DNA of 64,000 bases from Epiperipatus broadwayi (GCA_028023455.1 JAQFVV010000507.1:370501-434500); one strand, 5' to 3'. Counted from the stretch's first letter, positions 47,925-62,555 are shown. Notes: a model not told the origin generated them from the sequence alone. Numbers and translations are program-made.

Positions 47925-48245
47925 AACTGCTTCAAAAATTTTGGATAAATGGTGTTATCCTGCCATATACTCTAATCAAAGTTAATTTTTTTAATGCCAT
48001 AATGTAATTTAATGATTGCTGTTGCATTAAATTTTTCAATGTATTACATTTTTGTCATGATCTTTCTTTCATATTTGTAGTCTCCACAGAAATGCAATGG
48101 AAAATGATTTTGTGTCATAACCATTTTTAAATCTTGCTTTTCCCCTTAATTTATTTGCATCTAAAATTTAACAGAATGATCATAAAAACTTACTTTACAT
48201 AAAATAAGAGTGATGGATCTGTAATTTTTAATATTTTTTTACTTT
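47925..48245 (-). mobile_element. Fragment of an RTE reverse transcriptase (RTE-4)
   Basis: Scattered similarity to 15440-15880 of RTE-2 in the same order: CATAATGTAATTTAATGATTG, TTTTTAAATCTTGCTTTTCC, and AGAGTGATGGATCTGTAATT (compare AAGACTGATAGGTCTGTAAT). It lacks the segments between these blocks. It could be the remnant of a separate insertion or a displaced part of RTE-3. Confidence 0.5.
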
Positions 48246-49194
48246 TCTTATAGTGTTAATAGTATATTCTTACTAGTGAAATATTTACTGTATATCTTTG
48301 TTAAAAAAATCCTCTATTTTTTTCAATGTTTATTTTAAAATATACTCAATGATTTATTAAACTAAAAACAAAGTAAAGTTATAAAAAATTATAAAAGAAA
48401 ATTAATATTTTATTTAGAATACCATAATATTTATAAAATTCCATTATAAGTATATTCCCTTCCATATATCATAGAATTAATGTTAGAAAAGAATATATTT
48501 TTGCTAAGCATATATTTCATTGACCATTTACTCACATAATAAAGTAGCAAAACATAATATCTGAGATGACAAATGACAATAAGATATAAAAATGTTTAAC
48601 AGGCCTGATTTAAAAAAAGTTATTGGAGAAAAGAAAACACTATTAAAACAATTAATTACCCTTGAGAATGGAAAGAGAAGAATAACAATTTTAAAAAAGA
48701 TTAAACAGAAATGTTAACTATATATATATAAGACTATTTTATTTGAGTGCCAACATTTACTTTGAAATAAATTTTTTCAGTCAAATTCAGAGAATACAAT
48801 GAAAAAAAAGGAGCAGACTAATGTTTTTTTTTTAAGAATTTGCTAAGTCTAAACAAGATAACTTTAATCTATATAAATGAAATTTCTCAACAAACAAAAA
48901 ATATTCGTTTTCTGTGAAACATTTAAATTAATAGCAATATAGAGAAGTTAATTAGCTTTTTGGAAAATAATTAGCACATGTCAACACATCTGATTTTGAA
49001 TGTCAGCTAGGTTAATATAATTTTTTTAAAGTTCTAAACAGATATAGAATTTTTATTTCAGACAACTAGCATAACTGACCATTTGATATGAGTAGACAAA
49101 TGGATGATGAGGTATTCTTAATTGAAAGATAAAAACGAAGAACGAAAACAAAATTTTCATTAGCCAGCAATTGGTAATCCTGCTGATTAATGCT

Positions 49195-49282
49195 TTCTTT
49201 TTCACTGTTCTTTTGTATAAGAGAAAGGGGTTATTGGAGAGATTTTGTCCTGCAGTAGATTATTTAACACTTTCGTTATCTT
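49195..49282 (+). repeat. Dispersed repeat D, copy 2
   Basis: CTTTTTCACTGTTCTTTTGT, GGAGAGATTTTGTCCTGCAG and TAGATTATTTAACACTTTCG match 34062-34141 at most positions. No coding content. Confidence 0.5.
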
Positions 49283-49299
49283 ATCTTATATATGAGCTT

Positions 49300-52200
49300 T
49301 GATATTGAAAAAGCGAACATCTATGATTAACTATTCTTATAAAATAAAAATTAAAATGCGTTTAAAACTTATTCTTTTTTATTTTAATTATAAATAATTA
49401 AAAGTTAAAGTCATTTATCAGAAATGAATGATAAAACTTTTTTAAAAGTTTTTAATCAAGATTTAAATTTATGTGGCAAAATGTTATTTCATATTTACAA
49501 ATTAATAGAATATTATGAATGATTAAAAAAAGTAAATAAAAAAAAATAACGTTTTTGAATTACATAAAATAATCTTTTGATATATTAAACGTTAATACAT
49601 CTAATTTTTAATTAATTTTTTTATTATAATTATTTACAAGATTACATAAATTACTTTCAAAAATAATTATAATGAAATAATTTAAAAAAAATTTAATTAC
49701 TCTTACTGCAGTTGACAGGTTTAGTAAAAGCAATTTTAATGATAGGTAAAAAAATGATCATATGATTTTTTTTCATATTTTATATCCAGGAAATAACTCA
49801 TTGTATTAAATCATTCTAAAAGCTTAACAAATTGACATTTTTTCCTCCACTAATAATAAAAATAATCTTGAAATTTTAAGATAGAAAATGATGGCATTAA
49901 AAAAATAACATTTATTGATTACATCATGTGACAAATTCAACAACAACAAAAAAACCTAAGTGACCCCCCTCCCCTAATATAAACTTAGTAGTTTTAATTT
50001 TTACACGTTTTTAAAAATAAATAGGATTTAAATACAGAATAATTCATGGTAAGATGATAGACAAAGAAATATAAGATGCAAAACAAAATAACCTCGAAAT
50101 TTAATATGCATGTGTAAACAAATCTGCTCACCCATGCAACAAAGCAATAAATCTTTTAAATCATTGCAAATCCATCGATTATTAATTTATCATCGTCTGG
50201 TTATGAGAAGTTACTTATATACCCTAGAGAATTTAAATTATAATATTTTTTTAAACAGGCAACATTTAAAATTTGATGATTCTTAAAGTAAAAAGTGTTA
50301 GTTATCAAAATAACTCTCACATAACTAAAAAACCTGCAATCCAGTGATTTTTATTTCTCTTGACCAAATATAGTGTGTCTATAATTTAAAATTTTTAAAT
50401 CTGTTAAATCTTTTAAAAAATATTAGTTCTACATTATCACTGTAAAAAAATAAGAGTAGATACTATTTTGAAAAATATGTAAAGAAAAAAGAAATATCAA
50501 CCATTATTACTATTCTGATTAAAAACTTATCAAATGTATTATTAAATTCTGAATCAAAATACATTTATTTTCAGAAATAATCAGTAAAAGATGACAGACA
50601 AATATAAAATACCTCTACTATACGTTTTGACTAAACCACTCACATTCAAAACTTTATTTTTTATATCACTCGATATTTTATTGATGCACAGAATCAAAAC
50701 CACCTAAATATTATCATTGAATCATATAAATTATTTTTATTATTTTGATAACTTTCATTAATTGTTTTTGGGAATAAAAGCCAGTTTGCTATACCATAAT
50801 TTAAAAGTACATTTAGTTACAAGTGTTACAGTAATAATGATGATGATGATAATTAAATGGTTTTATTTCTCAGGAGTTCATAAGTAGGTTGTGTTTAAAA
50901 ATTATAATTGTAATCATGCTTTTCCAATTGTTCTGATGAATTTAAGTATGTTTTAACTTTAGGTTCCATATAGTAACTCTTATTTACAGTTATCCATTCA
51001 GATTCTTCATTAAACACTTTATATAAACTTTAAGCTTTTTCAGACAATACAAGACTATTTTACACTTCATTTTTCTGTGATCATTAACTTGACAACTGTT
51101 CTTTTATCATTTAAAGAAAATAATTTATAAATTCATTTAAATTTTGTAAAGTTTCTAACTTGATATTCATAGAAAATATTTTATTGCATAAAATACTATA
51201 CCTTAGCAAACTTTTGGAAGAAAAAGTATATGTGCTTTTAACTAGTTTGTTATTACAAGTGAACACAGCACTATAGAATTTTCAAAATTGCAATATCTGG
51301 TTTCAGATTAAAATTGTAAACAAACGATGTAGTCTACACATGTGCATTTTACATTTGCGGATTTATCTTTTTCTTATGTTTCAGAAAATGTAAGTTCTAT
51401 TTTTTTATCATAAAAATTGACAATTTTATGATAATTTTTGTGATCAAGTAAATTGAATTTTTTTGTCTTTCTCTCATTTTTTTGCTAGTCAATGGAAAAA
51501 TATTCACCATTAAAATTACATTGGAAAAAATACAATTTTTGACCTGTATTTAAAAGACAACATTATGAGTCCTCAAAACCTATAAAGATAGGATAAATAA
51601 TACTACATTGCACTGACTCCAAAGTACTAACTTATGTACCTCAAGCTTAACTCTATAATGAATTTAGTATTTCATTAACATTTTATTTTATTACTTTATT
51701 TTGTATGTAGTGACTATTTTAGTAGTACTTTTTAATAAATAAAAACTGTATTGGAGTTTTTTATTATAATATTTAAATTATATTAATTATTGATCAATAT
51801 TGCCTACTTGTTATTAGGGATGATATATTTATTACAAATCCCTGTATGGAAATACATTTTGAAGGGTTACTAGGAAAAATGAAAGGTACTAATGTCTTTA
51901 TTCTATGAAGTTTTCAAGTAATGGATTACCTTAGATAAGTGTTATTATATACTAATTCTTTATAAATTTTATGTTGAATCCAATCAACCTACTAACAAAA
52001 ATATAATTTTAAGCTGTATGCATGATAATTTTGAATTTATGAAATAATATGAAAATAATTATTAGAAATATTAACTTTTATATCTTTTTTTATTACTTTG
52101 AATATCAATGACTATATTTTCTTCAGCTTAATTACATTCTTTGGTGTTCTGTGTATAAAACAATATATATATATAATGTAATTTTTGAATAATACAAACT

Positions 52201-53340
52201 TAAGTTATGATAAAATTTTTGGCTTAACCTTTCTGAAATGCAGCCTAATGCCCCTTACTTTTCAGCATTTTTTGATGTTTTCTTTGCCTCACAAAACAAT
52301 GTAAAATATATGATAAAATGTTTATTACTTTTCAGAAAATAACAAATTTGACTTTATTTGACAGATATTTGTGTTTATTACTGAAATAAATTTTGAATGT
52401 TCACATTTTGTTTCTGTAAATATTAAAAAAAAATTGACCTTAATTAAAACAAAGAAGTTAGACATCATGTTGCTAGAAATATTATTTTCAGTGTATAAAA
52501 TCAATGAAATATTTCTTAATTTTTATTATTTTTAAACATTTGAAATGTATAATTATTTATTTCTCTTATATCAAACAAATTATGCATTAAATGTTTAAAT
52601 ATTTTGAATATTTATTGCAAAATCACAATATTTTTTTTCCTCATAAATAAAGTAGTTTATTTACATCATAGCTTGTTTTCTAATATGCTTCAGGCCATAT
52701 TTGTGTTAACTGCTAATATAATAATATATTTTTGAAAATAAATTATTTCAAGTCAAAATAAGTTATTAAATAATTTATATTTCTTGATATGTAGTAAATA
52801 TAGTGTAAATTATTTTTTAAAATATCTAAAAACCATAATAAATTCACAAATAAACACATTTTTGCATCATTGGAAACTTCAATGTCATAAAACACTGAAC
52901 ATTTTACAGCCTTTTCAACAGACAATGGCTGGACATGTCAAGGAAGGGCTTATGTCTATTGTAAGAGTGAGAATTTTGAATTTCGCACTTTTTTGTGCAA
53001 TTTTTTTTATAATAAAATATACTGTTTTACACACATTTTAATGTATAATACTTATGAAAAAATTAACCAGGGTCTAATTGGTCAAAATATAAAATAATTC
53101 ACCCAGATTGATCAAAAGGTTAACATAATTTTTTAAATATTCAATATGGTCACATTGCCAGGCAAAAAGTTAACATAACCTAAGAAATATGATTAAACAA
53201 AGAGATTGTATAAGTCTAAATTATAAATAGTTTGATTTAGTGAGGGAGTTCCAAGATGGAAAAATAGTGGTTCATGTGATATAAATAAAACAGACTAATA
53301 ACATTTATTAAATTTATAAATTTTATTTTTTGTTTATTTA
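49300..53340. other. AT-rich stretch without a recognised gene
   Basis: No protein-like frame above 85 codons and none with a known motif. A short ATGATGATGATGAT run at 50837-50850 resembles an RTE tail, but the DNA to its left shows no RTE homology that I can see. Confidence 0.6.
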
Positions 53341-53354
53341 CATTTTGGATAGCA

Positions 53355-53355
<1 letters not shown>

Positions 53356-53446
<91 letters not shown>

Positions 53447-53600
53447 GCAGCAGCAGCTTTATTGCTTGGAAATTCATAGTAAGTTTGTAAACTGGAACCA
53501 ATCTGGGAACTTTGATTCCAGAAACTGACCTTCTATCAGTGCACAAAACTACACAGGGTAATAATATATAATTGAAGTAGTGTATATTAATGCTTTGCAT
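53356..53600 (-). repeat. Triplet tail with upstream AATAAA, possible LINE 3' end
   Basis: A pure TTA tract (53356-53415) turns at once into its complement TAA (to about 53446) and then four AGC triplets. On the minus strand an AATAAA (53458-53463) directly precedes the triplets, after a short non-repetitive 3' UTR-like stretch (to about 53560). The TTA/TAA pair would fold into a perfect hairpin. The arrangement is the same as at 4930-4950. Confidence 0.6.
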
Positions 53601-53636
53601 ATTATGTCTTCACAGTAGAGTGCATTTATATATATA

Positions 53637-53751
<115 letters not shown>

Positions 53752-54833
53752 TCTCTTTATGCACAGAACTCTTTTTTATTTGATCCATTATAATTTTATT
53801 TCTTAATTCGAGTAAATAATAGCTAAAAAGAAGTGTATGACTTTTTTTTATATATATAAAAAATAATACTAAACTTCAAAAATATATATAAAAAATTTGG
53901 CTTTACTTTTATGCATTCTAGTATACACATAGAAGTAATTTACTATATTCAAGTAATAAAATTATATCAATTCTTTTTATCTTGACATTTTGTAATTTTC
54001 TAATTTTGTCTAGTGGATAATATATAAGTAAATCATTTATTATAAGATAGTAAGAATTATAATGATGTATAATTTTTTTCTGTTCAACTTTTTAGATAAA
54101 TAAATTGATTTATTTTAAATCACATTTTAATAAAAAATATTTAATATATTTAACTTTTAATATAAAATAATAAATGAAAAATATTTTTTTAACATATTCA
54201 GCTAATTTGTATAAGTCTTAAAATTTTATAATGAGATATAATAATAAGAATGATGTTATTTTACCCTCCCCCACACGCACACACTTTTATATTTAATGAA
54301 ATATTCTTTAATAGATTTGAGTTAATTGGATGAAAGTATTTAAGGTTAAAAAAATTTAAATGAAAAAAAAAACACAACAAAATATTTTATTAATATTCTT
54401 TATTTATAATAATATTTTTTTGAAATATTAATAAAGATAAGGAAAACAAAATGCCATCAATATATGTATATAATTTTACACATAAAAATATAACATATAC
54501 CATCAATTTGTTGTAGTTACATGTATAAGTATATTAAAGAATATTCGTTTCACAGTTATGACAAAATACCAATTTTTTTCTTGATTTTAATTCATAACAA
54601 TTTTTAATAAAAGATGTTTTAATAAACTTAATTTAAATTTTTTTTTTTATAACAGCAAAAAATTCAGTTTTTTTTTTAAAATTTAATAAAATCACTTTTA
54701 AAGAAATGAAAAAGATTTTGTTTTATAGAAAAGCAGATAAAAGTTGAAACTAACAATACAATTAACATTTTTTATTTAGTACTTTAATTTTATTATTGTG
54801 AATATATTTTTATAATGTTGATAATTTTTACAA

Positions 54834-54946
54834 AGAGAAAATCTTTAGTCAGAGAAATTTCAATTATAATAAAAATATGAAAATATAAAAAGAGAAACTC
54901 TTTAGACAGAGAAATTTCAATTATAATAAAAAATATGAATATAAAA
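54834..54946 (+). repeat. Two-copy tandem duplication, about 57 bp
   Basis: AGAGAAAATCTTTAGTCAGA and AGAGAAACTCTTTAGACAGA begin the two copies; both continue with GAAATTTCAATTATAATAAA. They differ at only a few positions. Confidence 0.85.
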
Positions 54947-56213
54947 TATTATATATGTATATTCTTCAACGTGTCCATTTTTCTTTACATAAAAATAAAA
55001 TACCATAGTCAAAAAAACAAAAAACAAACAGTAGAATTTAAGAAATACTTCCAAGTAAAATAAGCAGTATATCAGACAATCAGTTCAGTGATTTAACAGC
55101 ATATCCAAAAAAGCGAATTTTATCAATAGATATAACTTTTTATAGGGAAATTATGAAAATGGTTTTATTCATATATATGGAAAGTCAGATGCTTGATAAC
55201 AGTTGCAAGAAATATACATATCATTAAAAACAAATCAACAGTTAGACAATACCAATATGAATAACAATCAGCAATTTCAAACAGTTGTTAAGGTAGCCAC
55301 CTTTTAACAATATCAATATATACATACTGATATATATTTTCACCATACAATGATGGATTAAATGTCTAAAGTAAATAGATTTTAAGAAAATCACAGCAAT
55401 CATATAAATATCACCATTATTAGACAATAAAATGAAGATTAGTAGATATAGTTTTCAATGAAGTTTGTGTGCTGAGTTCTTAATAACCATTGTGATGTTT
55501 TCGTATTACATGATACAATATTGCATCATGATATGCTCAATGACAAATGATAAGGCATGACTTTGTCTAAATTCATTAAATCATTTGTGAAACACTCAGA
55601 GAAAGTGTTATTCTATTAAGCTTTTTTATGTTGAATTGTATTAAATGATAGTCTATCATTACCAAAGTGAAAACAAGGTGATAATCTTTTTTATCAGAAT
55701 AGCTGACTATTCCCTAGAATATTTTCATAAAGTTTGCAAAAGATCAAGATATTTCTTTCCCAGATCAATTTATTGATCTCCCCATTAAACATATATTAGA
55801 TTTATTAAATAATGGTGTTGAATTATAGAATCTGATAAATACAGAGCAGTCATAGATATCTCCAAACTGTTTTAAAATTCTCCATCCCACAGCCTGCTTA
55901 ATTGTTATTTCTCACCATTTTAGAAATTTAATTATATGCTATTCACATGCTTTTTAGTAATTCTTTGAATTAGAAATGTTTTTTTTTTTTTTAAAGAATG
56001 AAGCATTTTTTTTATTTTGGATAATTTATGTTAAAAAGTAGATGTTTTTTTTTTTTCAAAGATAAATCATCAGTCTATTTAATTATCATTGATAGTTCCA
56101 AAACACTTTTGTCAAAAGGTTTAAATAATTATTCATCTGTAAATTAATTATTTCAATCAAGCAATCATTATTTAAACTCTGACTTAGTATTTCTTTTTAT
56201 CTTAGAGAATCAA

Positions 56214-56269
56214 GATATATATATATATATATATATTTCTTCCGATATATATATATATATATATATATA
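56214..56269. repeat. Interrupted TA microsatellite
   Basis: Two AT tracts (56214-56236 and 56244-56269) separated by a seven-base TTCTTCCG-like interruption. The halves could form cruciforms. Confidence 0.95.
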
Positions 56270-57516
56270 CAGAAATTGACTGACTGTTTTTATAATTATT
56301 ATTAAGCCAATAAACATCATATGACCACCACTTCTTATGCTTGTGTATAACTATTATTTATCTATTGTATATATTTTAATTTCAAGGGTTTGTTTTTTAT
56401 GCATGTACATACATATTTACATACATTAATTTTTTCTTTAGCAATGATTTGCTAAACATCGTTTTTATCAAGTGAAAAAGAAATAAGAAGCTGTTGAATA
56501 TGTATAAATATCAATTAATATATTGCCAACAATTATACAATCATTGAATTGATAAGATTTTCAAGCCTAGTTTTATCACTGCTCTGTATTCTTTTGACAA
56601 AATTGCTTTGCACACTTTAATGAATCAACTTATATTTGCTTTTGCATTTTTTTTTATAAATATAGTCAATCTGACAATTATTTTTAATCAGGATGAATGT
56701 TCTGTTGTACTCAGATAACACAGAGCTTCATTAAATATCTTTAATAATTTACTTTCATAAGATAGAGTTAATTTTACTCATTTTAATTTACAAAACTATA
56801 TTGAAGGAGATTTTTTTTGACCTCTGAATATGACTAGATATTTACTCTGATTAATAAAAACATTTATCAAATTAACTATTCTTATAAAAACTGGGCCCGC
56901 AAATAAAAAATGATTAATTTTACATTACCAAAGCAAAGTGTAATGCATTGATATATCTAATATTTGGAAAGTTTGTTAATATATATATATATATATGCAT
57001 ATAACAGTTTTAAATTACAATAACAGAAAATAATAAACAGTAATAATATAATAATTTATATAGAAGTACTTTTATTTATATTGCAATCATTAGCAACTGA
57101 ATTTACACAGGAAAAAACAGATATCATATGAGTTTTTAAGAACTAAGTAGATCAATACTAACAAATCTTCTATTTATTATATAAACATTAAATTTGTTTA
57201 TAGAAATTGCCTCTTTAATTTTTCTCTTTTTATGATGTCTTTCTTCATATAATATTCTTATGTGATCCGAATTAATGGCAAATTTCAAGTCACATGATTT
57301 TTTTATGGTCAAAGAAAATTAAAGCAGTATCAGACTGATTATTGTAGTATTTTTTTAATTATAATTTAAAATTGTTACATATAATGAATAAGGAAGAAAA
57401 AATGATTTAACCTCGTTAACTAACAGTGGCTATTGATAGTTTCTGTAGCAATATAATGGTTAAAATAAATTTGAAGCTAATTTATGTGGAAATGACTCAC
57501 ATTTTAATTTGTTTAC

Positions 57517-57541
57517 ACACACACACACACATATATATATA
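57517..57541. repeat. CA/TA dinucleotide microsatellite
   Basis: CACACA run turning into TATATA; same type as at 23303. Confidence 0.9.
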
Positions 57542-57544
57542 TTC

Positions 57545-59050
57545 TGACCTTGTAATTGTGTGTAGCTAAACTATACATCAAGCCAATCACGTTGAGGGCC
57601 ATAATCTAACCGCACCGTTCCCACATCTCCACTTCCCCCAAAATAAGTATAATATAGTGAAAATCACCTAACCGGGTTCTAGCTCTAATAATTAATGAAA
57701 TATTCAATTAAATGCTTTACTAGCTCAAGTTTCTTAAAATTAATTTAGGTTCTGTTTTAAACTAACTCAAATAAATATTCAGGAATTCATGAGACTAGAA
57801 GTGGAAATACGGGTGACAAGGTAGATTACATTGAGACAATATCCCACAGGGTACCACCTGTAATGGCATAAGAACACTATCCCCCCTTATACTACTATTA
57901 CAAATAATAACTACATAGTATTCTTATGACTTCCGCAACTTCTAATCACTAAGACTCATTTAACAATTAAAGTATTAATCTTTTATCTCTAATAATAATA
58001 ATAGTAATCATCTAGCTCAACTGAAATAATCTCAGGTTCTTAAATTTATTCATATGTTAATAAACATATGGTAGCAAAATATGATAAGGGATTTTATGTC
58101 ATAAACTACTACTCCGAAATTAGATTAATAATAAAACAATAATAATCACAATCTTCATTGCTTAATCCAACTAGTACAGCTTTTCTTTCATCGCAAATTT
58201 ATAACCTTAATAAATTAGTTAATAATCTAATATCCCCTTTTTTATCTTTAATTAATAAAATAAATTAATAAGTGGCAGTGTTTAGATAATCTGATAAATA
58301 AAGCAAGTGGCAACTAATAGCATATAATTTAGCAAAATATTATGATAATGGATTGATGACCAGTAACGCAATGCAATTTTATAATTATTTAATTATAAGA
58401 ACATCAATAAATAATTAAGATTAAACATACTTCTCTATTTATCTTTTGTGCAAACAATCATATACTTAGTTTAATAGTTATGAACATACCCTGTGAATTC
58501 ATGCAATGATGTAGAGAAAACAAAACTCAGACACAAGTTTTAATAAACAAATTTTAAAATTTTATTAACATCAATAAAAATAAATAAAACAAACAAATCC
58601 ATCTACATCTATTTACAAGGGATATCCTCATTTTTCTTTACACTACAATAGCTGAATTATACACATTTATATTTCTTTTATCATTAATTAAACTTATTAT
58701 GCCTTTTAAAAGTTATTTATTTATTTCTCATTAGGTTGATCATATCGCTGATTTTAACTATTTTATGGGTAACACCATTCTTTACCTTTTAATATTAAAG
58801 TTACTGTATTATAAATTATCTATGTGGATAAACATCATTTATAACATCATAATTTTACAATCAATATGGTTTTTAAAAGAAAATTACATTTTCTTGTATC
58901 TTTATATAAGTCACTCCGCATATTATTCAAATATTATTATTACTTTTAACGTTTGTTCTCCAATGCTCGTAAACTATAATACATTTATTCCATAAGCCAT
59001 ACTCATGTATAATACTATAACACGGGTTTAATTACCACCTGTTACAGTTT
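57545..59050 (-). mobile_element. Possible LTR-element remnant
   Basis: On the minus strand two purine tracts occur: AAGGGGGGATAG next to TGTTCTTATGCC (about 57873-57895) and GGGGGAAGTGGAGA next to TGTGGGAACGGTG (about 57616-57643). Each looks like a polypurine tract followed by an LTR start. A further minus block starts TGTAACAGGTGG (59047), has AATAAA-type signals near 58560 and could end TTCACA (58491). No pair of matching LTRs, primer site or pol protein was found, so this is tentative. Confidence 0.25.
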
Positions 59051-62000
59051 CACATATACTATAATTATCGAATGTTATTGTATTTTTTAAATATGCAATA
59101 CTTATATTTTTTAAAATATAATTAACAATAAGAAAATGTGAAATTATATTTAATATTTTTGTATATTTCTATTTGGATATACTTTTATAAAATTATAGTT
59201 CATTTCTTAAAAGGAATTAAAATAATTCTCTTACTCCTTCCCTTCTTAGGATATCTGCATCTTTCTTTCAATAATCATAATCTACTCTTCGTTAACACTT
59301 AACTATTCTTATTCCAAATAATAGCCTGACATACATTCTAAAATATCTATTGTTTCCCTTTTAATAGACTTATCATATAACGATGCAGTTGCAAGAAATA
59401 CAGATAAAGATAGCGAAAGATGTATAGGATATCGGGAAAATAGATAGATAACTTATCCGCAATATACTTCAAAATGTATGGAACAGTGTGAATAGGTCCG
59501 ACATTCATTGTCTAATAACCTTGGCGATAAGCATGATGTGGCAGCTATTTACTCAGCTTTACCAAACATCTAGTACGACTCACAAGAAATATATAAAATA
59601 CCACTGTCCAAGACAACATGTGCACCAGTCATAGGGCTTTGTTAACTACGCTGATTAACATCTAAAACTACCTATTATTTCACTCCCTGTAGCATCCTAG
59701 TTTTTAATACATCCTCTTGGTTTCCGAATCACCACGTACTACCAAGTCCCTACCCAAACTATCTCTCGAGACTTTTACTGTATCCAACATCGATAAAGTA
59801 CTAACTACTTTTTAAAAACAATAAACAAAATTTGCTAATATAAAAACATTTCCCTATTCCATAAGAATAATTTGTCTTGCTTTATTACACTGTAGGTTCA
59901 ACATCTACGTTTTGTTAAAATAACATTTAAATATCCCAATCGGAAAATTAACAGAAAATATCACATAACCATCGGTTATATTGAACTATATTAATGACAC
60001 ATAAAATGATTATCGTATGCATATTTTTAAAAATCTAATCACATCTCAAAGTGTTTTAGTGTGTTGTTTTAAAAAAATGCGTTTTACAACAATAATAACA
60101 ATAAAACTTTTGCGCTACATTCATTCGATTCTCAGCTGATCTAAATAAATAAAACATACATTATATATCATTAATAATTATAAATGTTACCAAAAACAAT
60201 CTTTATCTTCCTATCAGAGTTCGTAGTAGGTTTCTTTCTCTTCGAGCATCGCAAATATACAAATTTCCACATACATACAATTTTATTTTAAAATTCAAAA
60301 TCAAAACATATTATTTCATATAATGTTATATCACGAATTAATGTATTTTGTTTTCCCTATAGCTATCTAAAACTTAATGTTTAACTTAGATTAGTAAAGA
60401 AAATAATTCAAACCATAATCACATATTTTTCTGACGGTAAATCTTGGTTAGTCCCATAATATTTATTATTTCTTCTTTTGTCCGAATGTTCTCCTTTATG
60501 CTTATTAAAGTTTTAAATAAATTAGTTCATTTAATAAACTGTTTAAACGATCTTTAGATTTAGTGTTTAATCCAAAATTATTAGAAAACATTTTATTTAG
60601 TTATCCCACGAAGCTTTTTAATGTTCTGGCGAATATTACCTCGGCGCGTTGATGCATCTTTATTTCTAGTTAAACTACAATTATTTAATAATTACGGTAC
60701 CAATTGCATTTTCCATGGATCCAATATTTTATATTTCTCTTCTGTAAAATTTTTTTTTTCTTTAGGCAAGTGTTTTCCTTGGTAAACTTCACTTTCATTC
60801 ATTATTATTTTATATACACTACTTTTGATCTTTAACTATTTTCTAGAGTATTTTCTCAAGTCATCTTAAAGAAAGCAATTCAAACTATTTCAATATTAAA
60901 ATTCCTTTTGTCCATTTATTCTTATATGAATAATACTTATTTTTATTTTCCATTATCTTCATTAACTTTGCGCACAATGTCCTTTCATTGATTTTATACA
61001 CACGAAAACAGCTTTCATAGTGATACGCTATATAAACTATATCAACGAATAATATTAACATATTTGGAACATTATAAAATTTACAACATGGTTTTAAGAA
61101 TCTATTCATTTTCTATTGAAAACTCCGATTATATTTCGATAGAATCCACTGGCAGGTTACTGTAAAGTTAGTGAAACATTACTATGAAAAACTTTTTTTT
61201 TTAAAACATTTTATTCTAAGATTCTCTTCAGATGGTTTTTAAATTGTCAGTTGGTTTCTTTCAAAGATATTATTAAAATTATAAATAAAATTGACTAATA
61301 AATTGAAGAAAAAAAAATTAGAAAGCTTAAAATTTTACCTCTGCTCTGGAGTCAACACATTTTTGTTCTCCCCTGTTTATACAATTAGTTGGCGCGATTT
61401 TGGTTGTCTGCCAAGATCTATTTTTTTTATTGGTCAATCCCTACTTGGATTTATAAACAATTTCTAAAGTTTTAAAATCATGATGTAACAGACTTAAATG
61501 TTAACTCATTATTATTTTTAAATCAATTATTATCTATTACAATTTAACTACCTTTAAAACAATTTTGAAACAATAATTAATAAAGGTGTATACTACTTAT
61601 TTTTATTATGATGTGTGACAATTCCATCCACTTCTATAATATACTATTTAAATATTTTAATTATTAGTATTAATTTAAACCGGTGCTTATACATAGAATA
61701 TTTCAGACAGTCACGTAGTCATTTCCGGTGTTTAGTTTATTTTTATCTGTCTTAATAAATTTTCTACTTACATTATATAAAATAATTATATAAAATTTTG
61801 AAAAACAATTTAGAAAATATAGAATTAGATACAATTCTCACCATCACAATATTTATTATTAAATATATCATATTAATCTTTTACTGCTTAATATAATCTA
61901 TAATTTTAAATACTATATAATATTAATTTTAAAATTTTTTAGTAATTGACCATTTATAACCATCATTGACCTATAGAAAAGGGCACAATATATATATATT

Positions 62001-62490
62001 CATTGCTTTATGGATTATAATGTGACTTTACAAATGATATGTGATTCTTTTCCAAATACACTTCTGTGAAAGATTATTTATATACTTTGTTATATATTTA
62101 TAGTTTTAAGTAGAACATTATATCATTATTTTTTAGAATATTTATTAAAAGTGAGTTTGATATTTACAAATATATAGAGCTATATTAAGTTTTTCCATGT
62201 TTACATGAGACTTGTGACAGTCTTCTTTCGTTGCCAAACAGGCAAATGATGCTTGGATGAGCCAACTAATTTATGAGTGAATCTTATTTTTTGAAATAAA
62301 TTTATATCAACACTAAGGTAGCACATGCTTATCTAATCAACTAATGCTCTCAAAATTTTCCTGATTACTTACTTATCCTACCAATATGACTTTGATCTTG
62401 AAGCTATTTCACAATATAATATTCAATATTCACCCTATATTTACCATCATTTATGATATATATATATGCTAAAACGAAGATTTGCATGAG
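59050..62490. other. CpG-richer non-coding domain, then AT-rich DNA
   Basis: From about 58900 to 61450 CpG dinucleotides are frequent (CCTCGGCGCGTTG at 60640, GGCGCGATT at 61392, CTCGAGAC at 59766, TTCGAGCATCGC at 60241), unlike most of the window. No open frame is longer than 74 codons and I recognise no protein. After 61450 the sequence returns to the usual AT-rich, CpG-poor type. Confidence 0.45.
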
Positions 62491-62555
62491 TTAAATATAT
62501 AAAATACATATTTTGCAGGTTTATCCATGTTAAAAACTTTTAATATTAATATACT

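Larger units (their letters stand above)
53760..57500. other. AT-rich stretch without a recognised gene
   Basis: Apart from the short tandem duplication at 54834 and the TA microsatellite at 56214, I see no gene or repeat family. Poly-T and poly-A runs of 8 to 14 bases are common. Confidence 0.6.

Noticed and set aside
50837-50850. ATGATGATGATGAT run as the end of a plus-strand RTE
   Set aside because: No RTE homology was seen upstream of it.
57436-57884. Solo LTR bounded by CTAT duplications
   Set aside because: A 4-base match is weak, and a purine tract right next to the supposed boundary argues against a solo LTR.
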